Positions 9,089-17,800 of a stretch of DNA of 64,000 bases are shown here, in pieces. The stretch comes from an uncultured Campylobacterales bacterium (lineage in GTDB: Bacteria; Campylobacterota; Campylobacteria; Campylobacterales; Arcobacteraceae). The stretch is taken from NCBI GenBank assembly GCA_947494995.1, contig CANLWY010000005.1, positions 62,001 to 126,000 on the forward strand. The letters run 5' to 3'. Position numbers and translations under genes: made by a program. Within the stretch, counting starts at the first letter, position 1. Each line of letters opens with the position of its first letter. The notes under the pieces were generated by a model. That model searched no databases, was not told where the DNA came from, and worked only from the letters and a program-made list of their open reading frames with translations.

Positions 9089-10415
9089 AAGAGTTTCAAA
9101 TAAAATGAAATTTTTCATTTTTAATTTATCATTTTTAATTCTATTGATGGGAGAATTGATGGGTCAAAGTTTACCTAAGTATTTTGAAAAAACTTTAGAC
9201 AATGGTCTAAAAATAGTTGTTATTCCAATGGATAATGGCTCAAATGTAGTATCAACAAATATTTTTTATAATGTTGGAAGTAGAAATGAAGTTATGGGAA
9301 AATCAGGTATTGCACATATGCTTGAACACCTTAACTTTAAATCTACAAAAAACCTTGAAGCTGGTGAATTTGATGAAATAGTAAAAGGATTTGGTGGAGT
9401 TAATAATGCTTCAACATCTTTTGATTACACAAAGTATTTTATTAAATCAAGTTCAAAAAACATGGGGAAATCTTTAGAACTTTTTGCAGAACTAATGCAA
9501 AACCTAACTCTAAAAGATGAAGAGTTCCAACCAGAACGTGATGTAGTTACAGAAGAGAGAAGATGGAGAACTGATAATAACCCAATGGGATATTTACAAT
9601 ATAGACTATTTAACAATGCTTATATTTATCATCCATATCACTGGACTCCAATTGGATTTATGAATGATATTAAAAACTGGACAATTGAAGATATTAAAGA
9701 TTTTCATGCAACTTATTATCAACCAAAAAATGCAACTGTAGTTGTAGCTGGTGATATTACAAAAGAAGAAGTTTTTAATGAAACAGAAAAATATTTTAAA
9801 GATATAAAAAATACAAAAGAGATAGAAACAAAACTTCATACTGTAGAACCTAAACAAGATGGTGAAAAAGAGATCACTATCTACAAAGATTCACAAGTTG
9901 AGATGTTAGCTATTGCTTTTCATATTCCAAACTATGAACATGAAGACCAAGTTGCTTTAAGTGCATTAAGTGAACTATTAAGCTCTGGAAAAAGTTCTTA
10001 TCTACAAAAAATTCTTGTAGATGAAAAAAGAATGGTTAACTCAGTTTATGCTTACAACTTAGAATTAACAGATCCAGGTCTCTTTATGTTTGTTGCAGTT
10101 TGTAATGAAGGTGTAAAAGCTAAAGATGTAAAAAAAGAGATTAACAAAATTATAAAAGATCTAAAGAATGGTAAAATTACAAAAGAAGAGATTGAAAAAA
10201 TTAAGATAAATACAAAAGCGGATTTTATTTTCTCTCTTGAAAGCTCAAGCTCTGTTGCAGGTCTATATGGAAGCTACTTTGTAAGAGGAAATACAAAACC
10301 TCTATTTGAGTATGAAGAAAAAGTTTCAAAACTAAAGAAAAAAGATATAGTTGAAGTTGCTAAAAAATATTTAACAAAACAAAATTCAACAAGCATGATA
10401 TTAAAAAACAAATAA
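9078..10415 (+). CDS. secreted M16-family zinc peptidase
   Basis: The 445-aa protein has a Sec signal peptide and the inverted zinc motif of M16 (pitrilysin/insulinase) peptidases, H80-x-x-E83-H84 (HMLEHLNFKST). A downstream VTEERRWRTDNNP region (about residues 157-169) supplies the third ligand Glu, and a C-terminal M16_C domain follows. It is likely a periplasmic peptidase. The start at 9078 overlaps pyrD; a second Met at 9105 (MKFFIFNL) would still leave a complete signal peptide and may be the true start. It sits in the pyrD-dapA-rseP run. Confidence 0.87.
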   Translation: MNHKRVSNKMKFFIFNLSFLILLMGELMGQSLPKYFEKTLDNGLKIVVIPMDNGSNVVSTNIFYNVGSRNEVMGKSGIAHMLEHLNFKSTKNLEAGEFDEIVKGFGGVNNASTSFDYTKYFIKSSSKNMGKSLELFAELMQNLTLKDEEFQPERDVVTEERRWRTDNNPMGYLQYRLFNNAYIYHPYHWTPIGFMNDIKNWTIEDIKDFHATYYQPKNATVVVAGDITKEEVFNETEKYFKDIKNTKEIETKLHTVEPKQDGEKEITIYKDSQVEMLAIAFHIPNYEHEDQVALSALSELLSSGKSSYLQKILVDEKRMVNSVYAYNLELTDPGLFMFVAVCNEGVKAKDVKKEINKIIKDLKNGKITKEEIEKIKINTKADFIFSLESSSSVAGLYGSYFVRGNTKPLFEYEEKVSKLKKKDIVEVAKKYLTKQNSTSMILKNK

Positions 10416-10430
10416 GGAAAAGGGAATTAT

Positions 10431-11318
10431 ATGGAAATTATTACAGGTGCAATGACCGCACTTATTACTCCGTTTAAAAATGGAAAAGTTGACGGTGAAA
10501 AATATGAACAATTAATCAAAAGACAAATTGCACAAGGTATGGATGCAGTTGTTCCTGTAGGAACAACTGGAGAAAGTGCCACTCTTTCTCATGATGAGCA
10601 TAGAGAGTGTATTGAAATAGCAGTAGCAACTTGTAAAGGAACAGACGTAAAAGTACTTGCAGGTGCTGGTTCAAATGCAACACATGAAGCAACTGGTATT
10701 GCACAACATGCACAAAAAGTAGGAGCACATGGACTTCTTTCTGTAACACCATACTATAATAAACCTTCACAAGAAGGTCTTTATCAACACTATAAAGCAA
10801 TTGCCCAATCTGTAGAAATCCCTGTTATGTTATATAACGTACCAGGAAGAACTGGAGTTGATTTATCTGCTAATACTGCAATTAGACTATATGATGATGT
10901 TGAAAATATCTATGCAATAAAAGAAGCAACAGGTTCATTAGAAAGAGCTATTGAAATTAATTCACAAAGACCAGATATGTGTGTAATTTCAGGTGATGAT
11001 GCAATTGATTTTCCAATGTTAGCAAATGGTGGAAAAGGAATTATTTCTGTAACATCAAATCTACTTCCAAACTTAAAATCTAAATTAGTTCATTCTGTAT
11101 TTGAAGAGGACTATGGTACTGCAAAAGCTATCAATAATGATTTATACAAATTAAATAACACACTATTTGTAGAAGCAAACCCTATTCCAATCAAAGCAAT
11201 CATGTACCTTGCAGGTCTGCTTGATACATTGGAATATAGACTTCCTTTAACAGCTCCAAGTGCTGAAACAATGAAAAAACTTGAAGAAGTATTAAAAAAT
11301 TATGAGGTAATAAAATAA
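10431..11318 (+). CDS. dapA: 4-hydroxy-tetrahydrodipicolinate synthase
   Basis: The 295-aa TIM-barrel protein condenses pyruvate with aspartate semialdehyde in lysine/diaminopimelate synthesis. It shows [14 protein letters not shown] (residues 43-56), the catalytic tyrosine segment [20 protein letters not shown] and the Schiff-base lysine in YAIKEATGS (about 158-166). Length equals the family norm. The ribosome site AAGGGAATT lies just upstream of the ATG. Its last base is the first base of the next ATG (TAATG), indicating translational coupling to the enoyl reductase gene. Confidence 0.96.
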   Translation: MEIITGAMTALITPFKNGKVDGEKYEQLIKRQIAQGMDAVVPVGTTGESATLSHDEHRECIEIAVATCKGTDVKVLAGAGSNATHEATGIAQHAQKVGAHGLLSVTPYYNKPSQEGLYQHYKAIAQSVEIPVMLYNVPGRTGVDLSANTAIRLYDDVENIYAIKEATGSLERAIEINSQRPDMCVISGDDAIDFPMLANGGKGIISVTSNLLPNLKSKLVHSVFEEDYGTAKAINNDLYKLNNTLFVEANPIPIKAIMYLAGLLDTLEYRLPLTAPSAETMKKLEEVLKNYEVIK

Positions 11319-12097
11319 TGAGTAACAATATGAAGGGCAAAACGTTAGTAATTTCTGGTGGTACAAAAGGTATCGGTAAACAATGTGTTTATAAATTTGC
11401 AAGTAATGGTGTAGATGTAGCATTTACATATAATTCAAATAGAGAAATTGCACAAGAAATTTGTAATGATGTAGAAGCAAAATATGGTGTAAAATGTAAA
11501 TGTTATGCATTTAATGTTTTAGAGCCAGAAACATACAAAGAACTATTTTTAGAAATTGACAAAGACTTTGATAGAGTTGATTTCTTTATTTCAAATGCAA
11601 TGATTTATGGAAGAGCTGTAGTTGGTGGATATGGTAAATTTATGAAACTTAAACCTAGAGGATTAAATAACATCTATACTGCAACTGTAAATGCCTTTGT
11701 ATGTGGAGCACAACAAGCTGCAAAAAGAATGCAAAAAGTTGGTGGAGGAGCAATTGTTTCTTTATCATCTACTGGAAATTTAGTATATATTGAAAACTAC
11801 TCAGGTCATGGTACAAATAAAGCAGCTGTTGAAGCAATGGTAAGATATGCTGCAACTGAACTTGGAGAGATGAATATTAGAGTAAATGCAGTATCTGGTG
11901 GTCCTATTGATACAGATGCTCTTAAAGCATTTACAAACTATGAAGAAGTTAAACAAAAAACTGCTGAATTATCTGCACTAAACAGAATTGGTCAACCAGA
12001 AGATTTAGCTCAATCATGTTATTTCTTATGTACAGAAGATGCATCATGGGTAACAGGACATACTCTAATTGTTGATGGTGGAACAACTTTTAGATAA
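11318..12097 (+). CDS. fabL: FabL-like enoyl-ACP reductase (SDR family)
   Basis: The 259-aa Rossmann protein has the NAD(P)-binding SGGTKGIGK (residues 14-22) and a Y-x6-K active site (Y, then SGHGTN, then K), typical of FabI/FabL enoyl reductases rather than the Y-x3-K of ordinary SDRs. The surrounding stretch NYSGHGTNKAAVEAMVRYAA and VNAVSGGPIDTDALKAF closely resembles remembered Bacillus subtilis FabL. It would reduce trans-2-enoyl-ACP in fatty-acid elongation. It is coupled by 1-nt overlaps to dapA upstream and pgsA downstream. An unrelated SDR activity cannot be excluded without a search. Confidence 0.75.
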   Translation: MSNNMKGKTLVISGGTKGIGKQCVYKFASNGVDVAFTYNSNREIAQEICNDVEAKYGVKCKCYAFNVLEPETYKELFLEIDKDFDRVDFFISNAMIYGRAVVGGYGKFMKLKPRGLNNIYTATVNAFVCGAQQAAKRMQKVGGGAIVSLSSTGNLVYIENYSGHGTNKAAVEAMVRYAATELGEMNIRVNAVSGGPIDTDALKAFTNYEEVKQKTAELSALNRIGQPEDLAQSCYFLCTEDASWVTGHTLIVDGGTTFR

Positions 12098-12645
12098 TGG
12101 AAAAAGAAAAACAACTTAACCTTCCTAATATATTGGCACTATTTAGAGTAGCATTAGCACCGCTGATGTTACTCTTTCTAATTCAAAGAGATAGTGCTCT
12201 ATTTGCTTCTTGGCATCCATCATGGCTTGACTATTTTGCAGGTCTTATTTTTGTAATAGCTTCAGTAACAGATTTTTTTGATGGTTATATTGCAAGAAAA
12301 TGGAATCAAATGACAAAACTAGGTGCAATCCTAGACCCTCTTGCAGATAAAATGTTAATGTTAGCTGGTTTTTTAGGGCTAATGATAATTGATAGAGCCT
12401 CAGGTTGGGCAGTATTTTTAATTCTTTCTAGAGAGTTTTTTATTACTGGTCTTCGTGTTATGGCTGTTGCAGAAGGTAAAAATGTAGCTGCCTCAATGGC
12501 TGGAAAAATCAAAACTGTAGTTCAAATGATTGCAATAGGATTTTTAATAATGAATTGGCCTTTTGCAACTGTACTATTATGGATTGCTGTTGCACTTACT
12601 CTTTACTCAGGATATGAGTATACAAGAGACTATTTTAAAAATTAA
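12097..12645 (+). CDS. pgsA: CDP-diacylglycerol--glycerol-3-phosphate 3-phosphatidyltransferase
   Basis: The 182-aa membrane protein has the CDP-alcohol phosphotransferase signature D-G-x2-A-R-x8-G-x3-D-x3-D, seen as TDFFDGYIARKWNQM followed by LGAILDPLADK. It makes phosphatidylglycerol phosphate, the first committed step to phosphatidylglycerol. N-terminal NLPNILALFRV matches PgsA proper. It overlaps the FabL-like gene by one base and is followed 21 nt later by rseP, a gene order often seen around envelope lipid genes. Confidence 0.93.
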   Translation: MEKEKQLNLPNILALFRVALAPLMLLFLIQRDSALFASWHPSWLDYFAGLIFVIASVTDFFDGYIARKWNQMTKLGAILDPLADKMLMLAGFLGLMIIDRASGWAVFLILSREFFITGLRVMAVAEGKNVAASMAGKIKTVVQMIAIGFLIMNWPFATVLLWIAVALTLYSGYEYTRDYFKN

Positions 12646-12666
12646 TATAATTTATCGGAGTTTTTT

Positions 12667-13719
12667 TTGGGTACTATTACTTTTTTACTTGTACTTTCTT
12701 TTTTAGTATTTTTTCATGAACTAGGACACTTTGTAGCAGCACGTTACTTTGGTGTAAAAGTTGAAGTTTTTTCAATAGGATTTGGAAAACAGCTTTATGC
12801 AAAAGAGTGGAGAGGTACACGTTGGCAATTTGCATTAATACCACTTGGTGGTTATGTAAAAATGAAAGGTCAAGATGACACAAAACCAGGCCTTGTAGAA
12901 GCAGGAAATGATTCATATAACAACAAAACACCTTGGCAAAGAATTGTTATTCTTTTTGCAGGTCCTTTTGCAAACTTTTTATTAGCTGCAATTCTTTATT
13001 TCGTGATTGCACTTGCAGGAGCAAACTCGTTAAGTCCAACTGTAGGAAAAATACAAGAAAACTCACCAGCAATGAGAGCAGGAATAAAAGAAGGTGATGT
13101 AATTATAAGAATTAACAACACTGAAATAAAAACTTGGGAACAAATTGGTAAAACAATTGTAAATACAAATGGAGCTCTAAGTTTCTTAATTAAAAGAGAT
13201 GGGAAACTTTTACCTAAAACTATTCAGCCACATGTTTCTGATGCTAAAAATATCTTTAGAGAAAATATTAGAAAAAGAATGATTGGTATTTCTCCTGCAC
13301 CAAAACTTGTGACAATCTATCATGACCCAGCCTCTGCAATTGGCTATGCATGGGATAAAACAATTGAATCATCAAAAATGATTTTTCAAGGTGTACAGAA
13401 ACTAATTCAAGGGATTATTCCTAGTTCTGATATAGGTGGAGTAATAAGTATTGGAAAAGTTATCTCTGATGCTAGTGAATCAAGTATAATTGCCCTATTT
13501 GCAATTACTGCTTTAATCTCAGTAAACCTTGGAGTTCTAAACCTACTTCCTATTCCTGCACTTGATGGTGGACATATTATGTTTAACCTTTATGAGATTA
13601 TAACAAGAAGAAAACCAAGTGAAAGAGTTTTTATCTATCTTACTGTTGCAGGATGGATAATTTTAGCTTCTTTAATGCTACTTGGAATATATAATGACAT
13701 AAATAGATTGTTTGGATAA
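12667..13719 (+). CDS. rseP: site-2 intramembrane zinc metalloprotease RseP
   Basis: The 350-aa protein has the M50 catalytic motif H17-E-x-x-H21 (FHELGHFVAARYF) in the first transmembrane helix. A PDZ domain follows (about residues 115-200; NSPAMRAGIKEGDVIIRINN), and the second metal motif NLLPIPALDGGH lies near the C-terminus. Only one PDZ is present, against two in E. coli RseP. It cleaves membrane-spanning regulators or signal-peptide remnants. The start is TTG after a CGGAG ribosome site. It closes the pyrD-rseP run before a terminator. Confidence 0.92.
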   Translation: MGTITFLLVLSFLVFFHELGHFVAARYFGVKVEVFSIGFGKQLYAKEWRGTRWQFALIPLGGYVKMKGQDDTKPGLVEAGNDSYNNKTPWQRIVILFAGPFANFLLAAILYFVIALAGANSLSPTVGKIQENSPAMRAGIKEGDVIIRINNTEIKTWEQIGKTIVNTNGALSFLIKRDGKLLPKTIQPHVSDAKNIFRENIRKRMIGISPAPKLVTIYHDPASAIGYAWDKTIESSKMIFQGVQKLIQGIIPSSDIGGVISIGKVISDASESSIIALFAITALISVNLGVLNLLPIPALDGGHIMFNLYEIITRRKPSERVFIYLTVAGWIILASLMLLGIYNDINRLFG

Positions 13720-13729
13720 TTTCCTTCCT

Positions 13730-13759
13730 AAAGATACCTTATACTTTGAGGTATCTTTT
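13730..13759 (+). terminator. intrinsic terminator after rseP
   Basis: AAAGATACC (13730-13738) pairs with GGTATCTTT (13750-13758) around an 11-nt loop, followed by T-rich sequence, 11 nt after the rseP stop codon. It marks the end of the housekeeping run and the left edge of the accessory island. Confidence 0.75.
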
Positions 13760-13929
13760 ATTGTTGCTTTAAGTAATGATTTTCCATCTCCTGCAATCTT
13801 CCCATTGCCCTCATTAGTTTTATAAAATTTAATAAAGAGTTATTACCTTTTTGTTCAAAATTAGAATAAGTTCTTACTTTCCAGTTAAAATTTTATCACA
13901 CATAGAAAAAATAAATTAAAAAAAGGAAA

Positions 13930-13948
13930 AAAAGGGGACTGTCCCCTT
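13930..13948. repeat. REP-like palindrome GGGGACTGTCCCC
   Basis: AAAGGGGAC-T-GTCCCCTTT is a perfect 9-bp inverted repeat in an otherwise A/T-rich region. Its GTCCCCTTT half is shared with the two GGTGCCTGTCCCC elements at 14030 and 23637. Such G-rich palindromes resemble REP sequences mobilised by REP-associated tyrosine transposases; that link is inferred, since no such gene is in the window. Confidence 0.55.
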
Positions 13949-14029
13949 TATCCCATTTTGCAATACTTTTTATAAGGACTTATATTATCCTTATCACCTG
14001 ACCCCTATTTTTATTTCCATTATTATAAG

Positions 14030-14049
14030 AAAAGGTGCCTGTCCCCTTT
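14030..14049. repeat. REP-like element with GGTGCCTGTCCCC, copy 1
   Basis: The 20-mer around GGTGCCTGTCCCC (preceded by AAAA and followed by TTT) is identical to 23637-23656, nearly 10 kb away. Both copies are accompanied within about 40 nt by a TATCAC...CCCTATTTTT string (13992-14012 here, on the left; 23679-23700 there, on the right). Two identical compound elements flanking the first RHS gene and the small-protein array suggest a mobile or recombinogenic repeat family. Confidence 0.6.
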
Positions 14050-14174
14050 ATTCCTTTGATTATTTGCCTGAGGTTGAATCTCCACTTTTTAGTAGAGATT
14101 AATTCGTTCACAGTCTCTCTAGCTTGGGAATTGATATGATAAGTTGTGATTTGTATTTAGTTTTAATAAAAGTA

Positions 14175-14204
14175 TGCATTCCCCATCGGAACGATGGGAG
14201 TTTC
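14175..14204. repeat. TGCATTCCCATC-type hairpin, copy 1
   Basis: CCCATCG (14182-14188) and CGATGGG (14192-14198) form a stem with a GAA loop, preceded by TATGCATTC and followed by AGTTTCC. A related hairpin lies at 41673-41702. Hairpins of the form TGCATTCCCA...TGGGAACG are common REP-like repeats in proteobacteria. No adjacent transposase gene is present. Confidence 0.45.
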
Positions 14205-14226
14205 CACCTTTAAAATATCTTAAAAA

Positions 14227-14322
14227 TCATTCATCTTCTTTCTTTTTTAGCTGTTTAAATTTTAAATGCCTTTTCTCATCATATTGTTCATTGTTTTTAT
14301 ATAAAGAATGAGCTAAATACAC
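14227..14322 (-). pseudogene. possible tiny ORF or gene remnant (31 aa)
   Basis: A GTG-initiated frame just 3 nt after the Sel1 gene stop codon encodes 31 residues with a charged tail (YDEKRHLKFKQLKKKEDE). It has no clear ribosome site. It could be a displaced C-terminal end of an earlier immunity gene, of the kind that accumulates behind RHS loci, or a chance frame. No family is recognised. Confidence 0.25.
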
Positions 14323-14324
14323 TA

Positions 14325-14852
14325 TTATAGATTTAATTTTCTAGTAAAAAATATTTTTAATAACTCTTTTAATGCACTCAATGTGCCATACTCTTTATGA
14401 ATCGTTTGAACTAATGCTCTACTGGCATTTGGATGCCCCTGAATAGAAGCAATTTCAAATAATCTTATTGCTTCAATTCTATTCTTTTCAATATCAATTC
14501 CATGATAATATTTTAAGCCTAATGCATAGCAAGCTTCAGAGTGATTATTATTTGCAGATTTAGTTAACCAATATAAACCCTCTTCTGTTTGTCCTTCATC
14601 CAATAATGAATAGCTTAATTGATACTGTGAGTCTGAATTATTATTTAATGCAGACTTTTTCCACCAATAATTTGCTTTTGATAATGTTTTTTCTACTCCT
14701 AGTCCATTGTAAAACATATAACCTAAAGTATTTTGGGCATAAGAGTTTCCTTTTTCGCTTAAAAGTTTATAAATAGAATATGCTTTTAAATAATTTTTGT
14801 TTTTATAAAAAGAATTAGCTTTATTTAATAAGTCATTATCTATTTCTTGCAT
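14325..14852 (-). CDS. Sel1-like repeat protein, candidate RHS immunity protein
   Basis: The 175-aa protein has no signal peptide and consists of Sel1-like (TPR-related) helical repeats: AQNTLGYMFYNGLGVEKTLSKANYWWKKSA, a degenerate SQYQLSYSLLDEG repeat, and ACYALGLKYYHGIDIEKNRIEAIRLFEIAS. Its ATG lies inside the last codons of the giant RHS gene upstream (13-nt overlap), so it is translated with it. Cytosolic Sel1 or TPR proteins directly behind polymorphic-toxin genes often act as immunity proteins. That role is inferred from position; the repeat family is seen in the sequence. Confidence 0.72.
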   Translation of the reverse strand: MQEIDNDLLNKANSFYKNKNYLKAYSIYKLLSEKGNSYAQNTLGYMFYNGLGVEKTLSKANYWWKKSALNNNSDSQYQLSYSLLDEGQTEEGLYWLTKSANNNHSEACYALGLKYYHGIDIEKNRIEAIRLFEIASIQGHPNASRALVQTIHKEYGTLSALKELLKIFFTRKLNL

Positions 14853-17800
14853 TTAAACTTCTTTCTTTTTTCTCTATCTTTTTGTATCTCCTCACCTTTT
14901 CTTTGGTTAGTTTGATCTAAAGGTCGAGTAGCTTTTGTATCGGGATCACCATCCATCGCAGCCCAAGTCATCAATGACCATACAATTTTTCTTACAATAT
15001 AAACCCATAGCCCTAATGGATCAATAAAGTTCACAGGATCATTAAGCACATACCCATAAAGATTAGAATCACCACCAAAGAAATCTATAGGATCCTTAGC
15101 AGTCCACTTACCAGTATAAGAATCATAATCCCGATAACCAAATCTAGTTAACTTAGTGTCTGAATCATACAGTCCACCAGCAAACCCAAATGTAACTTTG
15201 AAACTCTCATTACTATCACTTAATATATTACCAAAGCTATCATAAACTACTTCTTTTATAATATTATGACTAGAATCAGAAACAGCTCTTAAAGAACCAA
15301 CTTGGTCATAATGTAAATAATATTTTTGTGAATCTTGAGTCATAGATATAGGCATCCTAGAACCAACATACTCAAATCTCTGAACTAAATTATCATCTTT
15401 GTCATATATAGCAAGTAGTGTTGTAAGATTTGCCCAAAGGTATTTCTCTACAACTACACCATTTACAAGTTTTGCAACTCTTTGATTATTTGCATTATGC
15501 TTATACTCAATAGTTTGAGTAGGAGTTATAACTGTTTTTAACTCTCCTAATGTAGAGTAAGAGTAAGTTGTAACTCCATCTGGTGTTGTTTTTTCTTGTA
15601 AATATCCATCATCATCATATCTATATGTATTATTACCATATACCTCTAATTGGTCATCTAAAGTATATGATGCTGATGTTGTTATGCCATTTACAGTAGC
15701 ACTTAATCTATTTCCATTATTATCATAAGAGTATGATTCTACTATTGTATTATCTTTTAGCACCTTTACTAATCTTGAATTATCATCATAGGTATAATCA
15801 TAAGTAGTAGTTGTATTATTTATAGTCTCTGTTTTTTGAGTGATAAGAGAAGAATTATCTTTAGCTGTTATTTCATATGCAAAGCTATTGTTTGATAGCT
15901 TTGTTAGTTCTCCATAGTTATCGTATGTATAATCTTGAACTAAACTTCCATCCGTAAGCTTTGTAACATAATCGTTATCACTATCTCTTGTTAAGGTATA
16001 ATCTCCTGAACTTAATAGTAGGTTATCATTATCGTATGCATAAGACTCTGAAGTTCCTGCGTATGTAAATGATGTTGGAAGGAAATCATTGTTATATGAG
16101 TATGATAGCGTTTGATTTAACTCTCCTGTATAAGCTAAAGAAGTTAATAAATCTCCATCATATGTGAATTCAACTTTTTCAGCTCCTTTTGTAATACTTC
16201 CTATCTTATTATTAAAAATATAATCATAAGAAGTTACTGATTCAGCAGTTGTAGTTGTTGCTAGCTTATCATTTACATATTTATTTACTACAGTTTTACC
16301 ACTTGGTCTAGAAATTTGTGTTAATTTTCTATTTCCATTATAAGTATAAGATGTTAACTTATTAAGTGGAGAGTTCATAGATTTTCTTTGACCTATATTA
16401 TCGTATGTGAAATCATGATTTGTATTTACAGGAGTTACAAGTCTTGTCATATTTCCACTTACATCATATGTATAGTTTTCTATTGTTCCATTAGGATAAG
16501 TTACTTTTGTAACTCTATCTAAAATATCATATTCATATGATGTAGTTTTACCTCTTCCATCTGTTACAGTATTTATATTACCTCTAGGATTATAAGTATA
16601 AGAGGTAGTTCTTGTTCCTGTTGTTTCAGAACTAACTCTTCCTTTACTATCATATGTGTATGTAGTTGGAATTAGCGTTCCAGATGTCGTTTTTGAAGTA
16701 AGTCTTGTGTTGATATTATATTCTGATTTTGAAACTCTTCCTTCTGGTGTTGTTATTGTATTTGTAGCATTTTCATAATCACTTTTTACTACTATTGCTT
16801 TATTGTTTGTTTTTATTGTTTGGGTTTTTGAAAGAGTTACATTTTCTGTATTATCTACATATTTTGTATCATATGTAGTTATTCTTTTTAATCCACTTGG
16901 TTGTGTTGTTATTGAAGTGTCTAATATTTTTTTACCAGTTTTTTCATCTATAGTATAAATATTATTTTCTATAACTCCATTAGTTATAGTACTTACATTT
17001 TTTTCATCACCTGATGTTGTAATAGTAACTACATCACCACAAGGTGTTATATTTTCAGATTTTTCAAATCCATTTTCTAAATTGAAGTCTTTATATGAAT
17101 ATTTATCTCCTTCTGGTTTTGTCATGATATATTCTAAATAAGTTTCAGCAATATTTTTCCCAAATGTCCATTTTGCATTATTTGGATCAATCTCTTCTAT
17201 TATTCTTCCATTTTCATCATAAAGCATTATTGCTGTTCCATTATCAGGAAAAGTTGTTTTACTAAGAAGTGAGCCTTCTATATATTCAAAAGTATATTTA
17301 GAATTATCTTCATAAGATACATTTACTAAATCACCATTTAAATCAATTGTTAGATAAGTTTTTTGTCCATTTGGTGCTGTTATTTCTGTTGGATTTCCTT
17401 TTTCATCTCTTGAAATAACAATTTCATTTCCAAATTGATCTATTACACCTGTTAGCATTCTGGTTACATCATATTTGAACTCTTTTAAAGTATTTTTTGT
17501 ATATTGATCAATTGTTTTTTGATGTATCCCTATAGCATGGTAAATATCCACAGTACTATCTATATTTTTATATGCTCTTACATCTTCACCAAAATGAGTA
17601 TTAAATATAGGTTTAATTTTAGATTTATAAATATTCGATTCATCTCCAATATATAAATCTTTATTTTTCCCAACTATAATATTAGAAGGTCGTCTTAAAC
17701 CTTTATTTATTATAGATGTAATAATTCCCGACCTAGAATCAATAAATCTTATTACAGGATTTTGATTACCTGCTAAATAAATATTCCCTTCTATATCTAC

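Larger units (their letters stand above)
13758..14226. other. intergenic left edge of accessory island, gene remnants and palindromes
   Basis: This stretch contains no intact gene. On the minus strand an open frame of about 45 codons (13758-13892, ending ...MRAMGRLQEMENHYLKQQ) has no plausible start and looks like the tail of a lost gene. Three REP-like palindromes follow, described separately. A TATCACCTGACCCC string lies at 13992-14005. A GAATCTC/GAGATT inverted repeat lies around 14075-14100. The composition is less A/T-rich than the flanks. No transposase is recognisable. Confidence 0.5.

Noticed and set aside
13720-14324. Possible insertion sequence or phage attachment site at the island edge
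   Set aside because: No transposase, integrase, tRNA or target-site duplication could be found; only REP-like palindromes and gene remnants are supported.
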